Shown piece by piece: positions 9,966-19,062 of a DNA stretch of 64,000 nt (position 1 is the stretch's first letter; each line of letters starts with the position of its first letter). Where the stretch lies: the NCBI RefSeq assembly GCF_024346375.1, contig NZ_JAGQCV010000008.1:99896-163895 (forward strand). Reading direction: 5' to 3'. The stretch comes from Synechococcus sp. ATX 2A4 (GTDB lineage: Bacteria > Cyanobacteriota > Cyanobacteriia > PCC-6307 > Cyanobiaceae). The position numbers and the translations under genes are program-made. Below the pieces are notes generated by a model. It saw nothing but the letters and a program-made list of their open reading frames with translations. It made no database searches and was not told the DNA's origin.

Positions 9966-10415
9966 ATGACCCACACTCTCCAAACACTCAAGCCCCAGCC
10001 CGGCTCCCGGCGCCGCAAGCTCCGTAAAGGCCGCGGCATCGCCGCCGGTCAAGGTGCCAGCTGCGGCTTCGGCATGCGCGGCCAGAAGTCCCGCTCCGGC
10101 AGCCCCACCCGCCCCGGTTTCGAAGGCGGCCAGATGCCGCTCTATCGCCGCATCCCCAAGCTCAAGCACTTCCCACTGGTGAACCCCAAATCGTTCACCG
10201 TGCTGAACGTCGCCAAGCTGGCGGGCCTCACGGCTGGCAGCACCGTCAACATCGATTCTTTGGTGAAAGAAGGGCTGGTCACCAGTCCCAAGCATCCCCT
10301 GAAGATCCTTGGCGACGGCGATCTCAGCGTGAAGCTCACCGTTCAAGCTGCGGCCTTCACGGCCTCCGCCCGTGAAAAGATCGAAGCCGCCGGTGGCACC
10401 TGCGAACTCAGCTGA
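9966..10415 (+). CDS. rplO: 50S ribosomal protein L15
   Basis: L15 is a late-assembly organiser of 23S rRNA. The 149-residue product has the glycine/arginine-rich N-terminal extension [20 protein letters not shown] and the [15 protein letters not shown] signature. rpmD (L30), which precedes L15 in E. coli, is absent, as in cyanobacteria generally. A 152-base gap with a strong hairpin separates it from secY. Confidence 0.97.
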   Translation: MTHTLQTLKPQPGSRRRKLRKGRGIAAGQGASCGFGMRGQKSRSGSPTRPGFEGGQMPLYRRIPKLKHFPLVNPKSFTVLNVAKLAGLTAGSTVNIDSLVKEGLVTSPKHPLKILGDGDLSVKLTVQAAAFTASAREKIEAAGGTCELS

Positions 10416-10425
10416 CCTCACCGCT

Positions 10426-10448
10426 CCCCACCAGCGTCGCTGGTGGGG
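10426..10448 (+). promoter_or_regulatory. Strong hairpin between rplO and secY
   Basis: CCCCACCAGC at 10426-10435 and GCTGGTGGGG at 10439-10448 are perfect 10-bp arms around a 3-base loop (GTC), beginning 11 bases after the rplO stop. Only two T residues follow. It may be a weak or partial terminator, or a 3'-end stabiliser separating the ribosomal-protein and secY parts of the operon. No convincing internal promoter was recognised in the remaining gap. Confidence 0.5.
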
Positions 10449-10567
10449 TTGCCTAGTCTCAAGGCCGTCTGCCACCGTCCAGCGGAACGGCAGGCGGCTT
10501 TCGTGTCGCTCCACAGCGCACCACCGCAGCACGCCATCACAGCATCACCACCGCCTGAGAACACACC

Positions 10568-11887
10568 ATGCTCCTTAGCCGGGGGCGCAACCCCAGCGCC
10601 GGCGAAATCCTCACCCAGCTGATCCAGTCCAAGGGTCTCCGTGACCGGGTGCTCACCACGCTTGGCTTGCTGTTGTTGGTGCGCCTGGGGATCTACATCC
10701 CCGTTCCCGGCATCGATCGGGTGGCCTTCCAGCAGTTCATCCAGCAGGGCGGGCAGCTGATCGGCTTCCTCGACATCTTCACGGGCGGGGGCATCTCCAC
10801 CCTTGGCGTGTTCGCACTTGGCATCCTGCCCTTCATCAACGCCTCGATCATTCTTCAGCTGCTGACGGCGGCAGTCCCCCAGCTGGAGGATCTCCAGAAA
10901 AACGAAGGGGAAGCCGGCCGGCGCAAGATCGCTCAGATCACCCGCTATGTGGCGCTGGGTTGGGGGATCCTGCAGAGCACAGTCTTTGCCCTGATCCTGC
11001 GGCAATACGCCATCCCGGGGGTGTCCGCTCCTGTGTTCGTCATCCAGACGGCCCTGGCCCTGGTGGCGGGGTCGATGGTGGTGATGTGGATCAGCGAGGT
11101 GATCACTGAGCGAGGGATCGGCCAGGGAGCCTCGTTGGTGATCTTCGTGAACATTGTGGCCACTCTGCCGCGTGCCCTCGGCTCGACTGTGGAGTTGGCC
11201 CAAAGCGGCGACCGCGCCACTGTGGGGGGCATCGTGGTGCTGGTGCTGATCTTCCTGGTCACGATCGTGGGCATCATTTTCGTGCAGGAAGGCAGCCGTC
11301 GCATCCCGATCGTCAGCGCCAAACGCCAGGTGGGGCAAAACACACCCCTTTCGGCGCGTCAGAGCTATCTGCCCTTGAAGCTCAACGCCGGCGGCGTGAT
11401 GCCGATCATCTTTGCTTCGGCGGTGGTGTTCCTGCCCCTCACCATCGCCAACCTCACCCGCGCCCCCTGGCTGATCCAAGTGGCCGGCTACCTGAGCCCC
11501 AACAGCAGCACCCCCTGGCTTTACGCCTTGTTGTTCTTTGCGCTGATCATCGGGTTTTCCCTCTTCTACGCCACCCTCACGATCAATCCGGTTGACATCG
11601 CCACCAACCTCAAGCGCAGCGGTGTGGCTGTGCCGGGTGTCCGTCCTGGCTCAGCCACCGCCATCTATCTCAGTGGCGTGCAGAACCGTCTCACGATTCT
11701 CGGTGGCCTGTTCCTCGGTGCCGTGGCGATCATCCCCTCGGCAGTTGAAGGCGCCACGCAGGTGCGTACCTTCCAGGGTCTGGGGGCCACCTCTCTGCTC
11801 ATCCTGGTGGGCGTGGCGATCGACACCGCCAAGCAGGTCCAGACCTACGTGATCTCCCAGCGTTACGAAGGCATGGTGCGCCAGTGA
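10568..11887 (+). CDS. secY: Preprotein translocase subunit SecY
   Basis: SecY is the channel subunit of the Sec translocon, used in cyanobacteria for both plasma and thylakoid membranes. The 439-residue product begins MLLSRGRNPSAGEILTQLIQ and has about ten hydrophobic segments. Conserved stretches include IPVPGIDRVAF, FTGGGISTLGVFALGILPFI after the plug region, and PLKLNAGGVMPIIFASA. It sits at its usual place after rplO and before adk. A single copy is seen in the window. Confidence 0.97.
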   Translation: MLLSRGRNPSAGEILTQLIQSKGLRDRVLTTLGLLLLVRLGIYIPVPGIDRVAFQQFIQQGGQLIGFLDIFTGGGISTLGVFALGILPFINASIILQLLTAAVPQLEDLQKNEGEAGRRKIAQITRYVALGWGILQSTVFALILRQYAIPGVSAPVFVIQTALALVAGSMVVMWISEVITERGIGQGASLVIFVNIVATLPRALGSTVELAQSGDRATVGGIVVLVLIFLVTIVGIIFVQEGSRRIPIVSAKRQVGQNTPLSARQSYLPLKLNAGGVMPIIFASAVVFLPLTIANLTRAPWLIQVAGYLSPNSSTPWLYALLFFALIIGFSLFYATLTINPVDIATNLKRSGVAVPGVRPGSATAIYLSGVQNRLTILGGLFLGAVAIIPSAVEGATQVRTFQGLGATSLLILVGVAIDTAKQVQTYVISQRYEGMVRQ

Positions 11888-11969
11888 CGCGCCATCCCCG
11901 GGCCTGCGCGGCTCAGACCACCCCCGCACCGTCTCCCATTCCCAGATTTCCGCTCATCCGCCTCCTTCC

Positions 11970-12518
11970 ATGAACCAGCGCATCCTTTTTCTCGGGCCTC
12001 CAGGAGCCGGCAAAGGCACCCAGGCCGAGCGTCTTGCTGCCAGCCGCAACCTCCTGCACCTTTCCACCGGGGAGCTCCTGCGCGCCGAAGTGGCCGCCGG
12101 CAGTGCGCTAGGCGATGAAGCCGAAGCCGTGATGGCCCGTGGCGAACTGGTCAGCGACAGCCTGGTTCTGGCGATCGTCCGTGCCCGTCTGGCGTGCTGC
12201 AGCGGAGGCTGGCTGCTCGATGGCTTCCCCCGCAACCTGGCCCAGGCCAAGGCGCTCCAGCAACTGCTCGAGGAGATCGGCCAACCGATCGAGCTGGTGG
12301 TGCTGCTGGCGCTCGATGACGAAACGCTCGTGCAGCGCCTGTTGTCGCGTGGCCGTGCCGACGACAACGAAGTGGTGATCCGCAACCGCCTCATTGTCTA
12401 CCGCGACCAGACAGAGCCCCTCATCGCGTTTTACAGCGCCCAGGGGCTGCTCACCTCCGTGGCGGCCAGCGGCACCGTCGAGGCGATCGCCGAGCGCATC
12501 TCGGCTGTGGTGGGTTGA
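11970..12518 (+). CDS. adk: Adenylate kinase (short form)
   Basis: Adenylate kinase interconverts ATP + AMP and 2 ADP. The 182-residue product has the P-loop GPPGAGKGT at residues 9-17, the AMP-binding region [13 protein letters not shown], and [13 protein letters not shown]. The LID is short (around [11 protein letters not shown]) and lacks the four-cysteine zinc site, so it is the short isoform usual in cyanobacteria. It lies between secY and rpmJ; the map and infA genes found here in many bacteria are missing. Confidence 0.96.
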   Translation: MNQRILFLGPPGAGKGTQAERLAASRNLLHLSTGELLRAEVAAGSALGDEAEAVMARGELVSDSLVLAIVRARLACCSGGWLLDGFPRNLAQAKALQQLLEEIGQPIELVVLLALDDETLVQRLLSRGRADDNEVVIRNRLIVYRDQTEPLIAFYSAQGLLTSVAASGTVEAIAERISAVVG

Positions 12519-12564
12519 TCGCTGTGGTACGTTGTCTGTTTGGAAATTTGGAGCACCGCTGCTC

Positions 12565-12678
12565 ATGAAGGTGCGTGCCTCGGTCAAGAAAATGTGCGAC
12601 AAGTGCCGGGTGATCCGCCGCCATGGCCGGGTCATGGTGATCTGCACCAATCCCAAGCACAAACAGCGCCAGGGCTGA
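12565..12678 (+). CDS. rpmJ: 50S ribosomal protein L36
   Basis: L36 is the smallest ribosomal protein, here 37 residues, beginning [19 protein letters not shown]. It carries the zinc-binding set C11, C14, C27 and H32 (CxxC, then CTNPKH), so it is the zinc-containing form. The ATG at 12565 is fixed by the family N-terminus; the open frame runs back to 12394 inside adk in another phase. A 97-base gap with two hairpins follows. Confidence 0.97.
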   Translation: MKVRASVKKMCDKCRVIRRHGRVMVICTNPKHKQRQG

Positions 12679-12704
12679 CCTGTCGCTTTCCCCTCTCATT
12701 CATC

Positions 12705-12746
12705 TGCGCCCTCAGGGGCGCAACGCCCAGCCCTTCGTGGCTGGGC
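12705..12746 (+). promoter_or_regulatory. Tandem hairpins in the leader of rpsM
   Basis: Two perfect stem-loops lie back to back. TGCGCCC (12705-12711) pairs with GGGCGCA (12716-12722) around TCAG, and GCCCAGCC (12725-12732) pairs with GGCTGGGC (12739-12746) around CTTCGT. They end 29 bases before the GTG start of rpsM. No T-tract follows either. The position suggests a structured leader controlling the rpsM-rpsK-rpoA-rplQ segment; no known ribosomal-protein leader motif was recognised. Confidence 0.5.
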
Positions 12747-12775
12747 TCCCCTCTGCCCAACTGAATCGTTTCTTC

Positions 12776-13141
12776 GTGGCTCGGATTGCCGGTGTCGATA
12801 TCCCTCGTGACAAGAGGGTTGAGATTTCTCTCACTTACGTCTATGGCATCGGCTTGACCCGTGCCCAGAAGATCCTGGCCAAGGCCGGTGTCAGCCCGGA
12901 CATCCGGGTGAAAGACCTTGAAGACGCAGACGTGCAGAAACTGCGCGCCGCAGCTGAATCCTTCACGCTCGAAGGCGACCTGCGCCGTCAGGAAGGCATG
13001 GCGCTGAAGCGTCTCCAAGACATCGGCTGCGTACGTGGCCGCCGCCATCGCATGGGCCTGCCAGTCCGTGGGCAGCGCACCCGCACCAACGCCCGCACCC
13101 GCCGCGGAGCGCGCAAAACCGTGGCCGGCAAGAAGAAGTAA
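12776..13141 (+). CDS. rpsM: 30S ribosomal protein S13
   Basis: S13 in the small-subunit head contacts S19 and the P-site tRNA. The 121-residue form starts at GTG 12776 with (M)[20 protein letters not shown] and ends in the basic tail [20 protein letters not shown]. An upstream ATG at 12737 is in frame, but the added residues have no family resemblance and lie inside a hairpin, so I prefer the GTG. Confidence 0.95.
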   Translation: MARIAGVDIPRDKRVEISLTYVYGIGLTRAQKILAKAGVSPDIRVKDLEDADVQKLRAAAESFTLEGDLRRQEGMALKRLQDIGCVRGRRHRMGLPVRGQRTRTNARTRRGARKTVAGKKK

Positions 13142-13204
13142 TCCTCTCGCCCAGCGCCTACCCGGCGTCAGCTCTTACCAGTCCCCTACCCCAGGCCCCT
13201 GTCC

Positions 13205-13597
13205 ATGGCGAAGCCAGCCAAAAAAACCGGCGCAAAGAAAACCAAGCGCAATGTGCCCAACGGCGTGGCACACATCCAGAGCACCTTCAACAACACCATC
13301 GTGTCGATCACCGACACCGCTGGCGAGGTGATCTCCTGGTCGTCAGCAGGGGCCAGCGGCTTCAAGGGTGCCCGCAAAGGTACCCCCTTTGCCGCCCAAA
13401 CGGCCGCCGAAGCAGCCGGCCGTCGTGCCCTCGATCAGGGAATGCGGCAAATCGAAGTGCTGGTGCGTGGTCCCGGCTCCGGCCGTGAAACCGCCATCCG
13501 GGCGCTGCAGGTGGCTGGCCTCGAGATCACCCTGATCCGTGATGTCACCCCGCTTCCCCACAACGGCTGCCGGCGCTCCAAGCGCCGCCGGGTCTGA
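13205..13597 (+). CDS. rpsK: 30S ribosomal protein S11
   Basis: S11 lines the platform where mRNA leaves the ribosome. The 130-residue product contains [20 protein letters not shown], the conserved [14 protein letters not shown], and the C-terminal [18 protein letters not shown]. rpsD (S4), which follows in E. coli, is not here; rpoA is next after 50 bases. Confidence 0.98.
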   Translation: MAKPAKKTGAKKTKRNVPNGVAHIQSTFNNTIVSITDTAGEVISWSSAGASGFKGARKGTPFAAQTAAEAAGRRALDQGMRQIEVLVRGPGSGRETAIRALQVAGLEITLIRDVTPLPHNGCRRSKRRRV

Positions 13598-13647
13598 GTC
13601 GCTCCAGTTCCAAGCCCTCGGGCGTTCCTCTTCACCACCTTCAGGCC

Positions 13648-14586
13648 GTGCATCAGTATCAGATCGATCGCGTCGAGCATCAGATCGGCGAAGACCGCTC
13701 CCAAACGGGCGTCTTTGTGATCGGGCCCCTCGATCGCGGCCAGGCCATCACCCTGGGCAACGCTCTGCGTCGGGTGCTCATGGGAGGGATGGAAGGCAGT
13801 GCGATCACGGCAGTGCGCATCGCCGGCGTGAACCATGAATACGCCACGGTGCCGGGCGTTCGCGAAGACGTTCTAGACATCCTCCTGAACTGCAAGGAAG
13901 TGGTGGTCAGCAGCCGTAGCCGCGATCTTGAGATCGGTCGGCTCGTCGCCACCGGCCCTGCCACCGTCACCGCCGGTGACCTGCAGTTCTCCTCGCAGGT
14001 TCAGATCATCGACCTCGAGCGGCCGATCGCCACCGTCGCCGAAGGCCACAGCCTCGAACTTGAAGTGCACGTGGAGCGTGGCGTCGGCTATCGCCCGGTC
14101 GACCGTCACAACGAAGACACCAGCGCCATCGACCTCCTCCAGATCGATGCCGTGTTCATGCCCGTGCGACGTGTGAACTACACCGTCGATGAAACCGCTG
14201 TGGGCGAAGGCGGCTCGGCGCGGGAGCGGCTGCGGCTCGAGATTCACACCAGCGGCGCGATCACCCCCGACGACGCCATGGCCCAGGCCGCCAATCAGCT
14301 GATTGCCCTGTTCCAGCCGCTGGCGAGTCTCACCATCGACGAGGAGCCCGGCGTGGAGCCCGAGCCCTCCGCCGAAAGTCAGATCCCCCTGGAAGAGCTC
14401 AACCTTTCCGTGAGGGCTTACAACTGCCTGAAGCGGGCCCAGGTGAACTCGGTTTCCGATCTCATGGGCTTCAGCTACGAAGATCTCCTCGAAATCAAGA
14501 ACTTCGGTTCCAAGTCTGCCGATGAGGTGATTGAAGCCCTTGAGCGCATCGGCATCTCCCTGCCCCAGAGCCGCACGACGGCCTAG
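13648..14586 (+). CDS. rpoA: DNA-directed RNA polymerase subunit alpha
   Basis: The alpha subunit nucleates RNA polymerase assembly and its C-terminal domain contacts UP elements and activators. The 312-residue product starts with GTG at 13648 (family start [10 protein letters not shown]), with the dimerisation motif [17 protein letters not shown] at about residues 28-44. After an acidic linker the C-terminal domain contains [17 protein letters not shown] and [16 protein letters not shown]. Full length and in its usual place between rpsK and rplQ. Confidence 0.97.
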   Translation: MHQYQIDRVEHQIGEDRSQTGVFVIGPLDRGQAITLGNALRRVLMGGMEGSAITAVRIAGVNHEYATVPGVREDVLDILLNCKEVVVSSRSRDLEIGRLVATGPATVTAGDLQFSSQVQIIDLERPIATVAEGHSLELEVHVERGVGYRPVDRHNEDTSAIDLLQIDAVFMPVRRVNYTVDETAVGEGGSARERLRLEIHTSGAITPDDAMAQAANQLIALFQPLASLTIDEEPGVEPEPSAESQIPLEELNLSVRAYNCLKRAQVNSVSDLMGFSYEDLLEIKNFGSKSADEVIEALERIGISLPQSRTTA

Positions 14587-14636
14587 AGCTCCGCTTCATC
14601 CGATCCCTCCCCTTCGACGTTCACCACCCCGGAACC

Positions 14637-14987
14637 ATGCGACACCAATGCCGAGTCCCCCTGCTTGGTCGCCCCGCTGACCAACGCAAAGCGCTGCTGC
14701 GCGGACTCACCACCCAGTTGATCCGTGAAGGACGCGTCACCACCACGAAGGCCCGCGCAAAGGCCCTGCGTGACGAGACCGAGCGCATGATCACCCTGGC
14801 GAAGGCGGGCACCCTGGCCGCCCGCCGTCGGGCCATGGGCTACATCTTCGACAAGCAGCTCGTTCACTCGCTTTTCGACAAGGCCCAGGAACGCTACGGC
14901 GACCGCCAGGGCGGCTACACCCGCATCATCCGCACGGTGCCCCGTCGGGGCGACAACGCTGAAATGGCCATCATCGAGCTGGTCTGA
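14637..14987 (+). CDS. rplQ: 50S ribosomal protein L17
   Basis: L17 lies near the tunnel exit. The 116-residue product begins [20 protein letters not shown] and has [20 protein letters not shown], both family signatures. Its TGA stop (14985-14987) is embedded in the tetranucleotide CTGA that I propose as the overlapping start of truA. Confidence 0.97.
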   Translation: MRHQCRVPLLGRPADQRKALLRGLTTQLIREGRVTTTKARAKALRDETERMITLAKAGTLAARRRAMGYIFDKQLVHSLFDKAQERYGDRQGGYTRIIRTVPRRGDNAEMAIIELV

Positions 14988-15835
14988 CATACCCGCACCG
15001 CATCGCCCTCTGTCTCCAGTACGAGGGCTCGCACTACCACGGCTGGCAACGACAGCCCCACCAGTCGAGCGTTCAGGCCACCCTCGAGCAGGCCATCGGC
15101 GCTCTGGAGCCCACGCCGTCGCCACTCACATTCGCAGCAGGCCGCACCGACGCTGGCGTCCATGCCTCAGGTCAGGTGGTGCATTTCGACGCCACGGGGC
15201 CGATTCCCGCTGACCGTTGGCCCGCAGCACTGAACGGCCGCCTGCCCCCCAGCATTCGGGTGCTGGCCGCCTCAGAACGGCCACTGAACTGGCATGCGTG
15301 CTTTTCAGCCACCTACCGGCGCTACCGCTACACCGTCTACAACGGGCGCTCCCCCAATCTCTTTCTGGCGCCGTTCAGCTGGCATCGCTACAGCCAACGG
15401 CTTGATGAGAACCGCATGCTCGCTGCGCTGGTAGGGATGCTGGGCACCCATGACTTCGCCGCCTTCCAGCGGGCGGGCAGCAGTCGCCGCCATGCCCGCA
15501 CCACCATTCAGGAGGTGAGCCTTGACCGCGACGGTGACGTTGTGACGGTGGAAATCCAGGCCAGTGGCTTCCTCTACGGCATGGTGCGCCTGGTGCTGGG
15601 CCAGCTTGTGGCCCTCGGCGAAAACCGGTTCAGCCTCGAACAGTTTGAGCGCCGCTGGCGCACCGGCGCTCGCGCTGAAGTGAAAGAAGCGGCCCCACCT
15701 CAGGGGCTCTGCCTGCTGCGGGTAGGGTACCCAGAGCCGGTTTTCCCAAAGGGCGCGTGGTATGATTGCCAACCGCGATTCAGGTTGAGAAGCCAGGATC
15801 CGCCGGAGTTTTCGCCTCTTTCGCCCAACACCTGA
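14984..15835 (+). CDS. truA: tRNA pseudouridine synthase A, probable CTG start overlapping the rplQ stop
   Basis: TruA isomerises uridines 38-40 in tRNA anticodon arms. The frame encodes [19 protein letters not shown], the catalytic motif GRTDAGVHA (active-site Asp), and [18 protein letters not shown]. The first ATG/GTG/TTG in frame is the GTG at 15176, already past the catalytic Asp. The frame opens only after a TGA at 14960, and the only near-cognate initiator at a sensible place is CTG at 14984, overlapping the rplQ stop as CTGA. That start gives 283 residues. Conservation begins with [11 protein letters not shown]. The gene is intact; only the start codon is unusual. Confidence 0.88.
   Translation: MTYPHRIALCLQYEGSHYHGWQRQPHQSSVQATLEQAIGALEPTPSPLTFAAGRTDAGVHASGQVVHFDATGPIPADRWPAALNGRLPPSIRVLAASERPLNWHACFSATYRRYRYTVYNGRSPNLFLAPFSWHRYSQRLDENRMLAALVGMLGTHDFAAFQRAGSSRRHARTTIQEVSLDRDGDVVTVEIQASGFLYGMVRLVLGQLVALGENRFSLEQFERRWRTGARAEVKEAAPPQGLCLLRVGYPEPVFPKGAWYDCQPRFRLRSQDPPEFSPLSPNT
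15758..15766 (+). promoter_or_regulatory. Candidate extended -10 promoter for rplM-rpsI-rpmE
   Basis: TGGTATGAT at 15758-15766 reads as an extended -10 element (TGn followed by TATGAT) near the 3' end of truA, about 260 bases before rplM. A good -35 is not seen. It is the best promoter-like element ahead of the 191-base truA-rplM gap, suggesting rplM-rpsI-rpmE can be transcribed separately. Confidence 0.35.
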
Positions 15836-16026
15836 ACCGAGCCCAGCTGGCCTTTGATGGCCACCTCCAAGGGTTTTCCCCGGGGGCTGGAGAAGGCGAC
15901 GGTCTAGGCTCCGGATCAGCGATGGGCTCAACGTTCCCTCCATGTGGAGCGAACAGGGCCACCTCCTTCCTGTCCAACCCCCATTCAGCGGGATGGCGCA
16001 ATCCCTCCGTCCGGCCTGCCGGTGCA

Positions 16027-16479
16027 ATGAACAAGACTTCCGTCCCCTCTCCTGATTCCCTCGATCGCCAGTGGTATCTGGTCGATGCAGAGAATCAAAC
16101 GCTCGGCCGTCTGGCCAGCGAGGTGGCCAGCGTGCTGCGTGGCAAGAACAGCCCGTCCTTCACCCCTCATCTTGATACCGGCGATTTCGTCGTGATCGTC
16201 AACGCCGACAAGGTGCGTGTTAGCGGCAACAAGGCTGAGCAGAAGATCTACCGGCGCCATTCCGGCCGCCCTGGTGGGATGAAAACCGAAACCTTTGCCG
16301 CCCTGCAGGCCCGCCTGCCCGAGCGCATCGTCGAGAAGGCGATCAAGGGCATGCTCCCCCACAACGCCCTCGGCCGGCAGATGTTCCGCAAGCTGAAGGT
16401 CTACAAGGGTGCCGAGCATCCGCATACCGCTCAGCAGCCCAAGCCCCTGGCCCTCGATCCTTCCGCCTCCACCCGATGA
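16027..16479 (+). CDS. rplM: 50S ribosomal protein L13
   Basis: L13 is an early-assembly large-subunit protein. The 150-residue product has [40 protein letters not shown] and the signature [20 protein letters not shown]. The ATG at 16027 is chosen over the frame's extension to 15766 by family length. Its stop overlaps the rpsI start as ATGA. Confidence 0.97.
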   Translation: MNKTSVPSPDSLDRQWYLVDAENQTLGRLASEVASVLRGKNSPSFTPHLDTGDFVVIVNADKVRVSGNKAEQKIYRRHSGRPGGMKTETFAALQARLPERIVEKAIKGMLPHNALGRQMFRKLKVYKGAEHPHTAQQPKPLALDPSASTR

Positions 16480-16883
16480 GCACCTCCACCAATCGCGTCG
16501 TCTACTGGGGCACGGGCCGCCGCAAGACAGCTGTGGCCCGTGTGCGCGTGGTCCCCGGCACCGGCACCATCACGATCAACGGCCGCCCCGGCGACAACTA
16601 TCTCAACTACAACCCCAGCTACCTGGCTGCGGTCAGAGCGCCTCTCGACACACTCGGGCTATCGACTGACTACGACCTGTTGGTCAACGTCAAAGGCGGC
16701 GGTCTCACCGGCCAGGCCGATGCGATCAAGCAGGGTGCTGCCCGCGCGCTGTGTGATCTCTCCCCTGATAACCGCAAACCCCTCAAAACCGAAGGGCACC
16801 TGAGCCGCGATCCCCGGGCCAAGGAGCGTCGCAAGTACGGCCTCAAGAAAGCCCGCAAGGCTCCCCAGTTCTCCAAGCGCTGA
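16476..16883 (+). CDS. rpsI: 30S ribosomal protein S9
   Basis: S9 reaches the P site with its basic C-terminal tail. The 135-residue product contains [20 protein letters not shown] and [19 protein letters not shown], and ends [12 protein letters not shown], the conserved tail. Start and rplM stop share ATGA at 16476-16479, so translation is probably coupled. Confidence 0.98.
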   Translation: MSTSTNRVVYWGTGRRKTAVARVRVVPGTGTITINGRPGDNYLNYNPSYLAAVRAPLDTLGLSTDYDLLVNVKGGGLTGQADAIKQGAARALCDLSPDNRKPLKTEGHLSRDPRAKERRKYGLKKARKAPQFSKR

Positions 16884-16891
16884 TCCACGTC

Positions 16892-17170
16892 ATGCCCAAG
16901 AGCGACATCCATCCCACCTGGTATCCCGATGCCAAGGTGATCTGCAACGGAGAGGTGGTGATGACCACCGGCTCCACCCACCCCGAGCTCAACGTCGACG
17001 TGTGGAGCGGCAACCACCCCTTCTACACAGGCACTCAGAAGATTCTCGACACCGAAGGTCGCGTCGATCGCTTCATGCGCAAATACGGCATGGCCAGCAC
17101 CGACAGCACCAAGACAGCCTCGGCACCGGCGGCCGAGGAGACAGGCGAAACCGCTGCCGCGGACGCCTAA
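16892..17170 (+). CDS. rpmE: 50S ribosomal protein L31 (cysteine-poor form)
   Basis: L31 bridges the subunits at the central protuberance. The 92-residue product begins MPKSDIHPTWYPDAKVICNG and includes HPFYTGTQKILDTEGRVDRF. It has only one cysteine (C18) and no CxxC, so it is the C-minus type that does not bind zinc like E. coli RpmE. After residue 67 the tail is a low-complexity Ala/Thr/Glu stretch. It is the last gene before the terminator at 17224. Confidence 0.96.
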   Translation: MPKSDIHPTWYPDAKVICNGEVVMTTGSTHPELNVDVWSGNHPFYTGTQKILDTEGRVDRFMRKYGMASTDSTKTASAPAAEETGETAAADA

Positions 17171-17223
17171 GCCACTGGTGGCTTGGCGTTACTGCCTGGC
17201 ACCCTGCTGATTTCATCCCCACG

Positions 17224-17252
17224 GCCGGATGCTTCAGGGCATCCGGCTTTTT
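17224..17252 (+). terminator. Intrinsic terminator after rpmE
   Basis: GCCGGATGC (17224-17232) pairs perfectly with GCATCCGGC (17239-17247) around TTCAGG, followed at once by TTTTT. This 9-bp stem with a T-tract closes the ribosomal supercluster 53 bases after rpmE and 22 bases before prfA, so prfA transcription depends on readthrough or on a promoter not recognised here. Confidence 0.85.
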
Positions 17253-17273
17253 GCTGAGCGCGTCACCGCTGCC

Positions 17274-18371
17274 ATGGACCCTGCCTTCCTCGCCGAACGT
17301 CTGGAAGCCGTCCGTCTGACCTTCAGCACGCTGGAGCGGCAGCTCGCCGATCCGGCGGTGGCCGCCGATCCCTCCCAGCTGCAGCACCTGGCCCGCGAGC
17401 GGGCGCGGCTCGAACCGCTGGTGGTCGATTATGCGCGCTGGGAAGAGCTGCGGCAGGAATGGACCCAGACCCGCCAACTGCTGAAAGAGAGCCGCGGCGA
17501 CACTGAACTGGAGTTGATGGCCCAGGAAGAGCTGGCGAGCCTGACTGCCCGGATCGGCGCCATCGAAGAACGCCTCACCCTCGCCTTACTGCCGAGCGAT
17601 CCCCGCGATGAGCGCAGCGTGATGCTGGAGATCCGCGCCGGTGCCGGCGGCGACGAAGCCTCTCTCTGGGCCGGAGACCTGGCCCGCATGTACGCACGCC
17701 ACGCCCAGGCGATCGGCTGGGACGTGCGGCCCGTCAGTGCGTCTGAAGCCGATCTTGGTGGCTACAAGGAGGTGATCCTCTCGATTCGTGGCGATGGGGT
17801 CTACAGCCAGCTGAAATACGAAGCCGGCGTGCATCGGGTGCAGCGGGTTCCCGCCACCGAGTCGCAGGGGCGGGTGCACACCTCCACCGCCACCGTGGCC
17901 GTCATGCCCGAGGCGGATCCGGTGGAAGTGCAGCTCGACCCTGGCGACCTGGAGATCAGCACGGCGCGCTCGGGCGGCGCCGGCGGACAGAACGTCAACA
18001 AGGTGGAGACCGCCGTCGATTTGCTGCACAAACCCACCGGCATCCGCGTGTTCTGCACCCAGGAGCGCTCCCAGCTTCAGAACAAGGAGCGGGCCCTGGC
18101 GATCCTGCGGGCGAAGCTGCTGGAGCGGGAACTGGCGGCTGCGGCCGCAGCCGAGAGTTCGCAGCGGCGCGCCCAGGTTGGCAGCGGCGACCGCAGCGAG
18201 AAGATCCGCACCTACAACGTGAAAGACAACCGGCTGACCGATCACCGGCTGGGCCGCAACTTCACGCTCGAGGCGGTGCTGCAAGGCCAGCTCGATGAGG
18301 TGATCGCCGCTTGCATCGCCGCCGATCAACGCCAGCAACTGGAGCAGCTGGCGGCCGAAGCCGGGGCGTAA
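17274..18371 (+). CDS. prfA: Peptide chain release factor 1
   Basis: RF1 terminates translation at UAA and UAG. The 365-residue product has the codon-recognition PxT motif as PAT in [14 protein letters not shown] and the peptidyl-hydrolysis motif GGQ in [17 protein letters not shown], followed by [18 protein letters not shown]. The ATG at 17274 is just downstream of the terminator; an earlier in-frame ATG at 17229 lies inside the terminator stem and is unlikely. RF1 rather than RF2 is supported by PAT instead of SPF. Confidence 0.96.
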   Translation: MDPAFLAERLEAVRLTFSTLERQLADPAVAADPSQLQHLARERARLEPLVVDYARWEELRQEWTQTRQLLKESRGDTELELMAQEELASLTARIGAIEERLTLALLPSDPRDERSVMLEIRAGAGGDEASLWAGDLARMYARHAQAIGWDVRPVSASEADLGGYKEVILSIRGDGVYSQLKYEAGVHRVQRVPATESQGRVHTSTATVAVMPEADPVEVQLDPGDLEISTARSGGAGGQNVNKVETAVDLLHKPTGIRVFCTQERSQLQNKERALAILRAKLLERELAAAAAAESSQRRAQVGSGDRSEKIRTYNVKDNRLTDHRLGRNFTLEAVLQGQLDEVIAACIAADQRQQLEQLAAEAGA

Positions 18372-18390
18372 AGGGGTGATTCGGGATGGG

Positions 18391-18435
18391 CCAATCAGCT
18401 GAGCGCCCATCAGCTGAACATCCGTCAGCAGGCCG
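18391..18435. repeat. Three imperfect 15-bp tandem repeats downstream of prfA
   Basis: Units 18391-18405, 18406-18420 and 18421-18435 align at a period of 15. The first two share ATCAGCTGA exactly and the third is diverged (GTCAGCAGG). They fill most of the 84-base gap between prfA and the convergent HNH gene. Function unknown. Confidence 0.6.
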
Positions 18436-18455
18436 CCCGAGGGCTGACGCCTGCT

Positions 18456-18953
18456 TCATGCCCCGATCACATACTTGGCCCACTCGCGGCGGCCGGAGCG
18501 GATCTGGCGGGTGGCCTCAAAGTAGAGGGTGCTCACGGGCCGCCGCGGCACCCGTGCGAGCGGCATGGAGGCCTCGCGAGGGGTGCGGTTTCCCTTGCGG
18601 ACATTGCAACGCAGACAGGCTGTGGTCACGTTTTCCCAGCTATCGCCACCGCCCCGGCTACGGGGGATCACATGATCGATCGACAGCTGATCGCCCTGAT
18701 AGCCGCAGTACTGACAGGAATGGCCATCACGCTGAAACACATTGCGGCGGGTCAAGGGCAGCTCCTTGAAAGGCACCCGCACGAACTGGCGCAGCCGAAT
18801 CACAGACGGCAGCAACAGATCCTCCCGCAGGATGCGGGTGCTGTCGTGCTCAAGTCCTTCCGCCTTGCCCTTCAGGACCATCACCGTGGCGCGCCGCCAC
18901 GTGGTGATGTTCAACGGCTCGTAGGAGGCGTTCAGTACGAGAACCTGGCTCAC
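18456..18953 (-). CDS. HNH endonuclease family protein
   Basis: This 165-residue protein has a compact HNH nuclease domain: C80-x2-C83, then IDHVIPRSRGG with H94, the Asn in SWENV, and C113-x2-C116 forming a zinc-knuckle pair. The N-terminus VLVLNASYEPLNITTWRRA is characteristic of a widespread bacterial, notably cyanobacterial, stand-alone HNH group whose biological role is not established. I prefer the GTG at 18953 because homologous proteins start at SQVLVLNASYEPL; an upstream ATG at 18983 adds ten residues. It lies between prfA and alr with no restriction or phage genes nearby, so it looks like a core gene. Confidence 0.85.
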   Translation of the reverse strand: MSQVLVLNASYEPLNITTWRRATVMVLKGKAEGLEHDSTRILREDLLLPSVIRLRQFVRVPFKELPLTRRNVFQRDGHSCQYCGYQGDQLSIDHVIPRSRGGGDSWENVTTACLRCNVRKGNRTPREASMPLARVPRRPVSTLYFEATRQIRSGRREWAKYVIGA

Positions 18954-19062
18954 GGCGCTCTGCCAAGGGGAGGCATGCCACACCTCCTGCGTGGCGGCAT
19001 GCTAATGGGAGTTGCCGGTCCTGCCTCAGATCCGGCCTACGTTCGCCCTACGCGGCTCCCTG

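Noticed and set aside
14984..15175. truA as a frameshifted or truncated pseudogene
   Set aside because: The frame is open and fully conserved from [11 protein letters not shown] onward; only the start codon is non-standard.
18456..18983. The HNH gene as part of a restriction system, homing intron or phage remnant
   Set aside because: No neighbouring methyltransferase, intron structure or phage gene; it belongs to the stand-alone HNH group and sits among core genes.
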